Origin: Rotaria macrura
Taxonomy: Eukaryota > Rotifera > Eurotatoria > Philodinida > Philodinidae
DNA length: 64,000 nt
Assembly: GCA_900239685.1 (NCBI GenBank)
Contig: OENT01000258.1
Span: 1-64,000, forward strand
Reading direction: 5' to 3'
Position 1 is the stretch's first letter. The number at the start of each line of letters is the position of its first letter. The translations under genes were made by a program, and so were the position numbers. This document shows positions 1 through 12,463 of this stretch, in pieces. The notes beneath the pieces are model-generated. The model ran no database searches. It saw nothing but the letters and a program-made list of their open reading frames with translations, and was not told where the DNA came from.

Positions 1-955
1 ATATATATATATATATATATATATGAATTGAAAACCAATGCTGCTTTCGAAGAACTATTTTGATTTTGTGAAGTATTACTCTCAAATATTTGTAAATACA
101 TCCATCTGTAAGAAATAAAATAGTTCACGAATTGAGGGTAAAAATTTCAATTATGAATCCCAAAAAATATTCATTGTGGCATCTATCACCTTTCGAAATA
201 TGGAAGGGGTAGAATAGTGAATCATTGTCTTCAACAGTGTACATGATTATTTATTTCAAATCGAATACCCGTCAAAGAACCAACATTTATCTGATGTGTT
301 GACGTTTATAGAAATAAAACTGAGAAACTAGCAGCTTTGTAATCCATAGGGTGAAAAGTCGCGAAACAAAGCATTCTGAAAAACTCAAGAGCTGTTCAAA
401 CTTTCCATCAAATTAGAATATGTTGACTTCTTTTCACTGTGGCCTAGAATCCAAATCAATACTTTTAAGCATAGACATATGACTGTAAGTGCTTGGAATA
501 TCATGACTTTCGTATGCTTTCAAGAAATATTCGTATCACATGTCGCACATCATTATCAAAGTGCAAATGTGAATAAAAGCTTTTTTTAATTCAGTAATTG
601 AATTATGCAAATAACCTTCTTTGACCGTAACTCTTAGTGAAATATTTAACCACTTCAATCAATATCATGACTACCATCTACTGATACATGCAGTATAGAC
701 CCCATTTTTCATATTGGTATCTAAATTTTCAGCACATTTCACCGAAGGAGTTCCTCCGTAACAAACATATGACTGAAAGAAACGTATACTCTTTCTGTTT
801 AATGTTCTCTATTCAGACTTTCAATATCGAACATATGTAATGCGATTTCTAGTAGAATTTTCACTGTTAGGCCATATAGCAAACTCATGTGTTCATTTTA
901 GTTATCAGTCCATGTCTCGGAAAGAGTTGGATGCAGGAATGCTCAATGAATTTTC
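1..955. other. AT-rich flank, no gene seen
   Basis: The stretch opens with an (AT)12 microsatellite at 1-24. The rest is AT-rich with stops in all frames. I see no coding exon or RNA gene before the 5S gene. Confidence 0.6.
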
Positions 956-1073
956 GCTTACGGCCATACCACGTTGAATACACCAGTTCTCGTCCGATCA
1001 CTGAAGTTAAGCAACGTCGGGCTCGGTTAGTACTTGGATGGGTGACCGCCTGGGAATACCGAGTGTCGTAAGC
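956..1073 (+). rRNA. 5S ribosomal RNA gene
   Basis: A complete 5S rRNA gene of about 118 nt. The ends pair (gcttac at 956-961 with gtaagc at 1068-1073), giving the closing helix. The internal promoter region is clearly recognisable, including the conserved gaagttaagcaacgtcggg at about 1002-1020 and ggatgggtgaccgcctggga at about 1036-1055. A run of T residues from 1074 is the expected RNA polymerase III terminator. Only one copy is visible. It sits on the opposite strand to the downstream GRB2 gene. A 60-codon ORF that overlaps it is not a gene. Confidence 0.95.
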
Positions 1074-1080
1074 TTTTTTT
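1074..1080 (+). terminator. RNA polymerase III T-run terminator of 5S gene
   Basis: Seven T residues directly follow the closing stem of the 5S gene, which is the standard RNA polymerase III stop signal. Confidence 0.8.
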
Positions 1081-1666
1081 ATTTACTTGTGAGACACATA
1101 AGGAAACATATGCTGTAATTATTATGATTTATTGATAATTTATGTTAGACAGTCAGGTTTTTTTTTGCTAATAGTCGATCAGGGACTGTGAGATAACAGA
1201 AAATGTAAATAAATATATATCATATGATAGGTGATTAGTTCGTATATGACTTTTGTTATTGGTGAAAACATATGGATATGGGATTATCTGTGGTTCAGAA
1301 TGAATGGTATTGTTTTATTTCATCACTAAAAAAGATGATGACAAAAAAAAAAGAATAGAAGAAGAGAAACAACAATATAACAGAAGCATTAGCAATCTAT
1401 CTTTCCTACAACAATGAACAGAAGAGCACCAATCTATTAATTTTATCAATTATTCGATGAGAAAAAGAAAATAATGCTAAGCAGCATCACTTTAACAAGT
1501 AGACTAAATATATATTTATATATATATTTACACGAACACACACGAATAGTTTTTGTAAGTAGCAGGTACTAATTGAGCTAAAACACATGCATTTCAGAAG
1601 CACGTGTAAAAAAAGAAAAGTCACATATATGTCTTTGTGTCAAAAACTGAACACTGTTCGTATTGT
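1081..1666. other. Spacer between 5S and GRB2, probably GRB2 3' region
   Basis: AT-rich with no coding exon. It is presumably the 3' UTR and downstream flank of the minus-strand GRB2 gene. Confidence 0.5.
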
Positions 1667-2939
<1,273 letters not shown>

Positions 2940-3094
2940 AGTTATAGTTTTTTTTAATCTTCTCTCGTTTAAAACATACAAAAACTTGAAAAAAACAAAC
3001 TATCTAGAAAATAGAATCAAACTAAAATCCAAGATTGTTCAATATATTCCAGAAAGAAAGAACAGAACAGGAGAGAAAAATGTCTGGTAAATAT

Positions 3095-4357
3095 TTATTT
3101 CTGCTTTTCGAAATACTCTTTTGACTTAATTGGATCAGGCTTAATTGTATTTGGATTCGTTTTTTCGTTCCAATTCGCTGGGCATACTTCACCGTGTTGT
3201 TCAACGAATTGAAATGCTTTCACAAGTCGAAGAACTTCATCGACTGAACGACCTACTGGCAGATCGTTTATAGTTATTTGTCGTAAAGTTTGTTCTCTAT
3301 CGATAATAAATAAACCACGTAAAGCAATACCACCATTTTCATCGAGTAAAACTCCATAGCGTCGTGATATTTCTTTCGACAGATCACTCAATAATGGATA
3401 TTTAAGTTCACCAAGGCCACCTTGTTTTCTCGGCGTATTAATCCATGCTAAAATAACAAAGAAATATGTTTGTTAATGATAATGACTAGTTGAAAAGCAG
3501 CTGATAAGAATCATCGTTTTCTCAAGGTTAACCGTATTGAACGATTTCTAATCGTAGGTTGTGTCACGTAGAAGTTTTAAGGATATACATACTCGATCAG
3601 TAGTTATATTTCACTAGATATGAGAAATACTTTCTATAGATACCAAATGTATTTTCTAAAGCAACATGACAGTCGACATATTGCCAATAAATGTACATTT
3701 CGAAACATCGGCATACTATTTTAAATAACATATCATTTCCGAGCAGTACATCTTCATAATCGTTAAGTGTTTTCTATGATATATTCTATTTGTTGTCTAA
3801 ATAAATGGCACGAGAATCATATGCCTATGAAGGAGAGAGCACGCATCTAATATTGAATATCTTCTTTGCTAACAGATCCACTGAAAGTAGTTCTTTTTTT
3901 TTTCCTCTATCATCTTCATATAGTGCTATGCATGTCGAAGGATATTTCTTGTTATCAGTTTGGATGTTAAATAAGAGCAACGATGAATTTTTCTCTTAAT
4001 TCCATAGATTAACTTACCAAGATGACTGTAAACTGAATCAGTACTGCAACCAATAATTTCCGTGTCAAGTTTACGAAATTCTTCTAATTTTTCATTAAAA
4101 GCAATAAGTTCTGTTGGACAGACAAACGTGAAATCCAATGGATAGAAAAAAAGAACAACATATTTTCCTTTATAATCGGATAGTTGAATATTTTTAAAAT
4201 GACCATTAACAACTGCTTGACCTTTGAATTCAGGTGCTTGCTTTGTTATCATGGGAAATGGCGATACATGATGTGTATTTCGCGAAATAGATTGAAATAA
4301 ACCAGTTGTTGGTTTAATTGTTAATGAAGTGATATGACGAAATAATTGACGATACAT
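3095..4357 (-). CDS. PRDX3: Mitochondrial typical 2-Cys peroxiredoxin (Prx3-like)
   Basis: Thiol peroxidase that reduces H2O2, with thioredoxin as the usual reductant. Two exons, 4018-4357 and 3095-3447, 230 codons; the junction rebuilds [15 protein letters not shown] across a 570-bp intron. The first ~32 residues are basic and Ser/Thr-rich without acids, as in a mitochondrial presequence. The peroxidatic Cys is C80 in FTFVCPTEL and the resolving Cys is C202 in EVCPANW. GGLG (123-126) and the C-terminal YF (225-226) are both present; in this family they mark an enzyme that is easily over-oxidised. The Prx3 choice rests on the presequence, so a Prx1/2-type protein with an N-terminal extension is the alternative. 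The ORF inside the intron on the other strand is not coding. Confidence 0.93.
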
Positions 4358-7300
4358 TCCTAGCGTCTAGAATAAACAAGGTCACATTTGAATCAAACAA
4401 CATACAGTCTAGTCTTAGTAATGATAGAAAAGAATGAGATTTAATTTCAACTTGTTGAAACGTATATTGAATTGAACGCTTGAATGAGTTGATCGGTCGA
4501 TTTACTATTATGTAAAATACTTAGAAAATGTGAGCAATCAACGTTCAAAAATGAAGCTGTTCTCATATATGATATAATAAATTGGTCGAAATCATGAAAA
4601 ACTCTTAAAGACGACAATTATGACTCAATATGTTCCTTTTATTCTGTTTAAACTAATGTACATATTTCGATCGAGGTCAATAAGAATATTTCTATTGGCG
4701 AGACGTTTTCTTTCGTTTAGAACGAACGAAAGTACGGAATTACCATTCGTAGGATTGGATTGGGTATTGAGGATACATTTTTATTCTCAATGATTAAATC
4801 AACAAAGATGTCACTAGACTACTAGATAATACCTATTCGAGCCAATAAATATATATATATACTATAATATAAATACATATTATTTATTTTCAAACAAATG
4901 TAGATTTTTCTTCGTTGATATCTATTTTCTTTTTATTTTATATTCTCTCTAACAATTATTTGCATTCATCTTATCTATGATGAATAACCTTGACGTAAAG
5001 TATGACATTTAAACAGGGACATATTCCTCCATAAATACAGGGTTGATAATATGATCTTACGTATGAAATTATGCCGGCAAGATTCTGACATTTTCTAGTA
5101 TACGAATACAATTTTTTGTATAAGATCAATAATTTTGAATGTACTATAAAGATACATTTTTGCATGGCAATGCTCGTTTACAGTAATTCATTCGAATGAG
5201 TGATCTAACGAAAATGAGACTGAAAGACTTGTTGCTAATTCAGTTTAAGAGTAAATAACATTGACAATACTTCCGATATATATATTACATTAACATGGCA
5301 CTACTACAAATATCAGCAAGATCACAGTTTATTGATGAAGAATTTTATTCGTAAACGTCATGTTTCTTATTGATAAATGTCAAATAATGACACAGTAACA
5401 TTGAAATCCAAAATGATTATAACACGTTTCGTGCTCATCATAGTGGAAATTCTCAGTCTTCAAAAAATACTCGATCTACTGAGTTTTATAGATTTAATCG
5501 ATTTAAAACACATAGGATTGTAAAATTGTTTTTTTTATAGACAAAGTGGAAAAATATTACAGATATGATTCTCGATTCAGAATTAATTTTTTTTTTGTCA
5601 ACTGTTTTCGATATTCTAAAAATCAATTTTTTCATAGAGTATCTACTAAGTAAGTGACATTAACCAATACTCCAATGATTGTACCAAATTCTTTTTTTCT
5701 CATTCATTTATGATTTCAGAAGTAGGCATAAACGTTTTTTCTTGTAACATGTAAATGAATCGTAAACCGATACATAGTAGTAGTCAATATCAATGTACCA
5801 AAGTTAGGATTATAATTTTATTCGATTGTATCAACATATAAATAAAATCTCGATACTCGATCTAACAGAGTTTAACATGACCCGTTGGAGATTTCATGTA
5901 TACAATTATAACTTACAGAGAAAATGATTTTGACCTTCTAAACACATTGAGAAGTGTTAGCATAAGAATCCATACGTTGTTATTATATTTATCTTTTAAT
6001 AGATTCATTCGAAAAGATGTTATCTCTGGAAATATCGATCGATTCATTGAATATGATTAGAAATAATAATTCAATCGTAAACATTATATAACATATCGGT
6101 TCATATGAAGTCTTGTCGATGAAAACGAACTTTGAAGTTATTTATGTATGTCACTAGTCTTTAAATTGTGAAGCAAGAGCAATATGCATGAGTATCATAA
6201 TGAATTTATTGCTTTCAGAGTTGTTCATTGTTCCTATATGATCTAAAACTTAACTATATAGCGTCACTTTTTATCAACGAATACTCATACAGACTATATA
6301 ATAAATCATCCGATCATTCTTGTATTCTATTTGTAATAGATAAAGTTTGTCGTGACCTTATCTAGTCCACATTGATCAAGAAGAATTGTGCATTGAAATG
6401 AAGTATCAGATATTTTATTGTTCATGTTTTTTTTTGTGAACTTTTGCTCTATTGATTAGGTGTCATGTATTTAAAGAACCGAATCCGAAATGTTGTGATT
6501 CACCATTTCAAAATGATACAATTTTTTTGAAATATCGTTGACAAATTATCATGGGTAATGCAATTAATTATGTGTCGAAAGTAAAAGTGTAAAAGTACGT
6601 ATGAATCGATTCGATTCGAAAACTTTTCTCTTGCTTTCGTAAACAATTAGAAGAATCGTAACATAATTTTTCTCAAAGAGAAATTATCATTCATTGAAGT
6701 TATTCTAAATTCTTTACTTAAGTTAAGATTTTTGATTTTTCTATGTGTCTACGTTAATGAAAAAGATTATGAATCAATACGATCATTCAAAATTGTACGT
6801 AATTTTACATGCAAGATCTGTCAAAATGATTGAACGATTTAATTCGTTTACTTGCTGTGTATCTACAAACAACTAGATAGAGCTATATCTAATCAGTCTA
6901 CAAGTGGTAGATAGAATTATTTGCACAAGCGTATTGAGGACAAGGACAACGAAAGAACATCTCAACACTTTATTTGTCTAATGTAAAACTTCCCATATAT
7001 ATATTGACTATCGCATCACACGAAAACAAAGATGCCTCGAATGATGATTAAGAATTAGTTAGTAATTTATATCGAAGTAAGAAATTGACGTAAATTTCTT
7101 ACTGATAGACGATTCTCTGTTTTTGATCATACGAAATATTAAACAAATAAAGATGCCATAGAAGTTTATACTGTACACTCCGATCGATCCGAGTGTATAA
7201 GTCAAAGAGTTTCGTTGTGTAGTATCAATTGAAGCCAAATTTCTCACGCTTTATGTTGAATGCGTCTTCTAATCCACTATTACACAATACATTGATTAAT

Positions 7301-8115
7301 CATCATATGAGACAAGTACTGAAATGAAATTTTCTGATCAGTTTCCGAGATACAATCGATTTAAATTACACATAAAGCAAATATCCTTAGTTTATTTCCG
7401 ACATATGAATTGAATGGAAAACAAAAATATGATATTGTTAATGTAATAATAAAGATGTTTATGATAGATGTACGAGTAGCCGAATATGTTGCGTTTGAAT
7501 ATGGTTATAAACTTATTCCTAAATGTGAATTTCGCTTAGATTCATATCTCAGAATCGCTTGACTTAGTTTAGATAATCAAAATCATTTCGTATGAATTTA
7601 TGAAACTTAAGAATCGTTTTATACTTCTGTGGCTTTATCTTAAAAAGCTTTATCGTACTTGAATAATTTTAGATTAAATCCAAATCCTAGTCGAGAACAA
7701 TCAAAACAAAAATTTGGATCAAAACTTAAGGCTTTGCATTTATTGCATCCCTAGGAATTATATAAACAAATGATCGTAAAATGTATGACGGCTACTATAC
7801 GCTATTTTAAGCTCGACTTACTGAAATACTAAATTCTCAAGTTGAATATATTTCGATTACATATTTCTAGTAGGCGGAAGGTTACAACTTGATTAAGGAA
7901 TTCATTTTCGATAGAAATTCGGCTCTTCTTCGATACTGTAACGTCAATTTTTATCAGCAAATGTGTGTTACTGATTGTTTTTTGTTGTAGTGAAATTTTT
8001 CTAAGAGCCAAAAAAAATAGAGTTTATTGTATATTGTAAAAAATGACAATTTTTTTGTTTTTTTAATAATTCATATCAGTTTTTTGATTTACAATTTTGA
8101 AAGATATAGGAAATA
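4358..8115. other. Gene-poor AT-rich interval
   Basis: About 3.8 kb. I see no exon with coding character, no RNA gene and no repeat shared with the rest of the window. Part near 4360-4700 is the likely promoter region of the peroxiredoxin gene. Confidence 0.5.
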
Positions 8116-10624
8116 TTACATCATACGACAATTTGTTAAAGCATTGAGAATATTGCTACCCCTTTTCATTAATCGATTGATTTTAGATTCTTGTCGTTCG
8201 TTGAGTAATGTACGAAAACGTGCCAATTCGAGCAATGAAATATTTTCATTTAACTTTCGTAAGCTATCATCATGAAATAAGGTCAACAATTGTTGAGGAT
8301 CGGCATGGATTATTAATTCACTTAAGCTATATAAGTTTGCACCATCGAAATCATACAAAAGACGAGCCATTTGTTTGAGATTTGATCCTATTAACCAATG
8401 TTGTACATCCATTTGTGTCCAATCAAGAATATTCTCTGGAAGTTGTTCATATTCTGTTGATGGTGATTGTACAAGGCTTTTGTCTGATTTCGATGGTATC
8501 TGTACTACTTGAGTTTCTTGTATATCAGGAGCTTTTAATTCTTCAATTAATAAGCTTATAGCTCGTGTAAATTCATGTTTTGTAAAGTCAACATAGAGTA
8601 GTTGACCAATGAGAAATAAAAGCCATCCATCAGGTTGATAATGTTCTTGTAAAAGTATGGGAACAATTTTAAGTTGCCGTTGAAATGCATAATGTGCTTC
8701 GGCACGGCAATAATTACTTCTTCGATATTGTTCACTCATACAAATAATAATTGTATTTGATCGTTCAATGGCTTGTGCCATGGCATCCATTACATTGCCA
8801 TGCATTTGATCGAAATCAATCCATATACGATAGCCTAACTTAACAAGTTCATTGTAAATTTGTTTACATATAATTTCATCTTTATGTGAATAACTAATCA
8901 TTATATCAAATAATGTTGTATCTGCTGTTGCACGATCAATATGATTCAATTCAAGATTCCATAGAATACCAAATGCAGTTTTACGCATTTTCTCATTATT
9001 ACATTCTTCTTTTAACCGAGCTAATTTATTCATAAATGAACGATTTGAACGTAATTGTTGTAGAATATCTTGATTAAATGAAAGACTCCAAAGAATATCT
9101 AATGTTATCGGATATTGATCAGACATTTCCATCAAAAGTGGAATCTTATTTGAATTAGCTGTTTTTTGTTGTATTGCATCATTTTTTGATACGGTTAAGA
9201 AACCTATGACAAACAAGATAATAATAAAAAACTTCATTTATTTACATGTATGATATTAATATTCATAGTTGTGACTTTTCTTTCAAGAAAACTAGTCTAT
9301 TCGTAAATCTTCTCATGACAATATAGTTATATGTAATTTTTGATTGAATGAACATATATGTCTACGTTTGAATATGAATTCTATTACCTGATAATAATTG
9401 TGGAATAGGTATTCGTTTATAACGTTGTGCTGGATGATTCCATGCAAGTTCTAATATATGAAAGAAAAATTCTGAGATATTATCTGTTATTTTGACTTCT
9501 TTCAATTGTTTATCGGATAATATTTCAGCTAATATTCCATAGGCACATACAGATATACGATCATAACATGATTTTTGAGCTATATCTAAGATTATATTTG
9601 ATAGGATGGTTTCTGAACGTATGAAACAAGTTAAATTTTTGATTTGTAATAGTGCACCCATGAAAAAAATGAATATTGAATCAATAAGTATTGTTTCATC
9701 ATTATGCCATTGTGATGCTATACGTTCATGAAATGATCTATAACCAACAATACGAATCAATGCTTGTATATGATCATAGACCATAAGTTCAGTTGGTAGA
9801 AGTATTTTAATGTAGATAGCATTATCAGTTGCCCACCAACAACATGCACAAATAAAATCGATAAGATGCGTTATACAAGTTAATAATTCTCGACTCCACG
9901 AATCAACTGTTTGACTATGTATAGATATCATTTGTAAATAATTATTACCATAACGGTTGAGTATTTCTTCGCCATTGTATGGAGCTTTGTCCATATTTGA
10001 ACATATGAACATACGAAACATGAACGAACATGTTTTTATGTAGAATAATTGTTTAACTGTAAATATAGATTGTGAAATATGTGTTTGACACAGTTGAGTT
10101 AGATATGATTTATAATGATCATTTAATAGACAAGTATTTCCTATGTGTTGATTTATACGAATAATAGTAGGCGATGTTTCGAATTGTGTATGTTCATGTA
10201 TTAAATATGCAAGATTTTCAAACCAATGACTAACAATAGAAATAAATGAATCATTTTCATCTTCAATACTATTGATTTTATCAAATATTTGATCGATCCA
10301 TTGAATATTATCAGGTATAAGAAGTGTTGCTTTTATTTTAACATCAATATAATGACTATTGAATATTAATAGAGAATTAAATAAGCCAAGATTATGAAAT
10401 AATTCAATATAATACGATTGATGAATCATTTCATGAAAATTTTCACTAAGTACTTTCCATGACCAATTTTCAAGATTAACTAATGATTGAAACGATTGTG
10501 AAATAAACGATGGTAAGAGATCATTTGTTTGTTTTTCAATATAATTCGATATTTCTTGAAGTATATCATTTGATAAGGGACAATTTGAAAGAGCATCAAT
10601 CAATTGTCCAAAGTCTTTTCCCAT
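8116..10624 (-). CDS. ARM-like/TIR/SAM protein, copy A
   Basis: Two exons, 9388-10624 and 8116-9203, joined over a 184-bp GT-AG intron: 774 codons. The short ORF that appears to start at 9237 is not a separate gene; its first residues are intron. Residues 1 to ~500 are all-helical and look like ARM/HEAT-type repeats (repeated ILWNLE/ILWSL elements near 450-500, a conserved CACCWW). A TIR domain follows (about 510-621): FDIMISYSHKDE, a BB-loop region IWIDFDQMHG and S-N-Y-C-R-A-E, where E581 aligns with the catalytic Glu of NAD+-cleaving TIRs. A SAM-like domain ends the protein (about 667-746; DWTQMDVQHWL, DFDGANLYSLSEL). SARM1 has the same modules in the order ARM-SAM-SAM-TIR. Likely a cytosolic NADase or innate-immune signalling protein (inference). 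No signal peptide. Tandem paralogue of the gene at 12464-14889. Confidence 0.85.
9204..9387 (-). other. Intron of ARM-TIR-SAM copy A
   Basis: Donor CAG/GTAATAG and acceptor TTTGTCATAG. It occupies the same position and phase as the 59-bp intron of copy B, so the intron predates the duplication. Confidence 0.85.
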
Positions 10625-12463
10625 TTATCTCGTTTCTTTTTTCAAAATGACTCATGTCATCTCATTCTGCAAACGTTTATATGATGACGACCTTTATGTT
10701 TCTTTCCCTCTCTCTCTCTCTATTCTCTTTCCTATTATTCTTACATGTACGAATGACTGCCTATAGTCTTCGTCTTACTCCACTACCAGCACCAGTCAAT
10801 AAGAGTAAGTCGATAGATGGAAGAAGAATGTGTTGACATACATTGTATTAATTAGAACGAATATTCATATAAAATCTGCACGATACGATGTCGTTTATAT
10901 TGTGTTTTGTCATACAATCTACTCAAATAGTTAATGTCAATTCAGATCTCCTGTCACGACACATTTCATTCAACAATGATGGTATATACGGGTTTCGTCT
11001 ATGATTTCAGACGTTCTTGTTTATTTTTATTCTGACATTAAAACAATGCTCTTTTTCCATAGCATCTCACAAACAACATCGAATCGCATACAAATCAACA
11101 GTTATTAGTTATCAATTTTCTATAGTCAATTGTCACAAACATTCAAAAGTATAAATATCCGTAGATTGAACAATAGTTTTTTAGAAGAAAAAAAAAGTCC
11201 GAAGCTTTTTTAAATTTAGAAACTTTCAAAAAAAGATAGATTCAATGTTGTCAACGAGTTAGTTTTCCAAAATTCATCTTCAAAAGAGATATTAAGATCG
11301 TATGAGCGAAAAATTGCTTTCCTAATCATTCCACTTAGTCAGCAGCTGTATATTCGATGAATTGCTAAATTATTTTATACACATTAGAAAGACTTTATTT
11401 TTAGTTTCTTTTTCTCTCATTCTCTTCGAATAACAAGGTTCATAGACGAAGAACATCCCTGAAAAGCATACTTTTTTTCAATAGTACTTACTTCCTACGA
11501 CCTGTCAAATGTCAGCGGACGAGTGTGTTCTTTTAAAGAATTAAATATAAATTGTTAGTTGGATGCACTATTTTGTATTTGTAGAAAAAATTTCAGCTCG
11601 ATCGAATATATCATGTCTGAGAAAAGGGAACGACTCTGCCGATTTTGGCTTGACAATTGCGAGAGAATGAAAAAAGTGTCTTGTCGATTGATGTTTTATT
11701 TCGCACTGATATTTGAATTCTCAAAACAAGAAAAGAAAATTTTGACTCACAACAGAAAGAAGTCCACTTAATGACGAGAGAAACGAAAAACTACTCTGAA
11801 AAATATTGCATTATAAAAGAAAAAAGGCTTTTTCTTCATACACATCAATTATTTGACGTTAACAATGTAACAAGCCTACCGGTCATATGAAACTTGCACA
11901 ATCTATGCCTTCATTACAACTGTAGAAACTATGTTCTGTTTTTGTAATTATGCTAGAATGTGAATGAATCGTATTCTATAAGAAGAAGTCAACGAAAATA
12001 AAGGAACTCACAGATTCTTTCGTCTGGGGCGTGTACGATGTAATGCTCCTTCTCGTGCTTTTGAAAATGTTGTGTTTTTATGAGAAAAAAAAAGAAGCTC
12101 TTATCTGAAAGACTGCAGCTACGGAATTGATATGAATAGAAATCTTACACCTCTGCCGCCACCTGTTCTCAAGAATTCAGTACGCCTCAGTCTTTCGTGT
12201 TATTCTCAAAATCGATATACAGTAGAACACTGGAAATTTCAGTTTTCATTTAAAAATTTTAAAGAAATTATGTTGCAAACTTTCAATTCATGAGCAATCT
12301 CTCTGTCATGAAATTTCTATTTGTTGGAAATAATTTTATTTTCTAGATAGGTGTATTTTTATTTTTAAATAACATAAAATACAATATGATCTGTGAAGAA
12401 AAATATAATTAGTTTGAAATACATATTCCCGTAAGAACAAAAATGCAAATTTATAAAAATCTA
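10625..12463. other. Spacer between the two ARM-TIR-SAM genes
   Basis: AT-rich, with a CT microsatellite at about 10708-10720. Two short plus-strand ORFs (10654-10836, 11559-11771) show no domain and no coding character. The interval should hold the promoter of copy A and the 3' end of copy B. Confidence 0.5.

Noticed and set aside
889..1071. 60-codon ORF over the 5S gene
   Set aside because: It is the 5S rRNA sequence read as protein.
9204..9237. ATG at 9237 as the start of a separate 373-codon TIR gene with a signal peptide
   Set aside because: The hydrophobic leader is intron plus acceptor sequence; frame and paralogue comparison show exon 2 of a longer gene begins at 9203.
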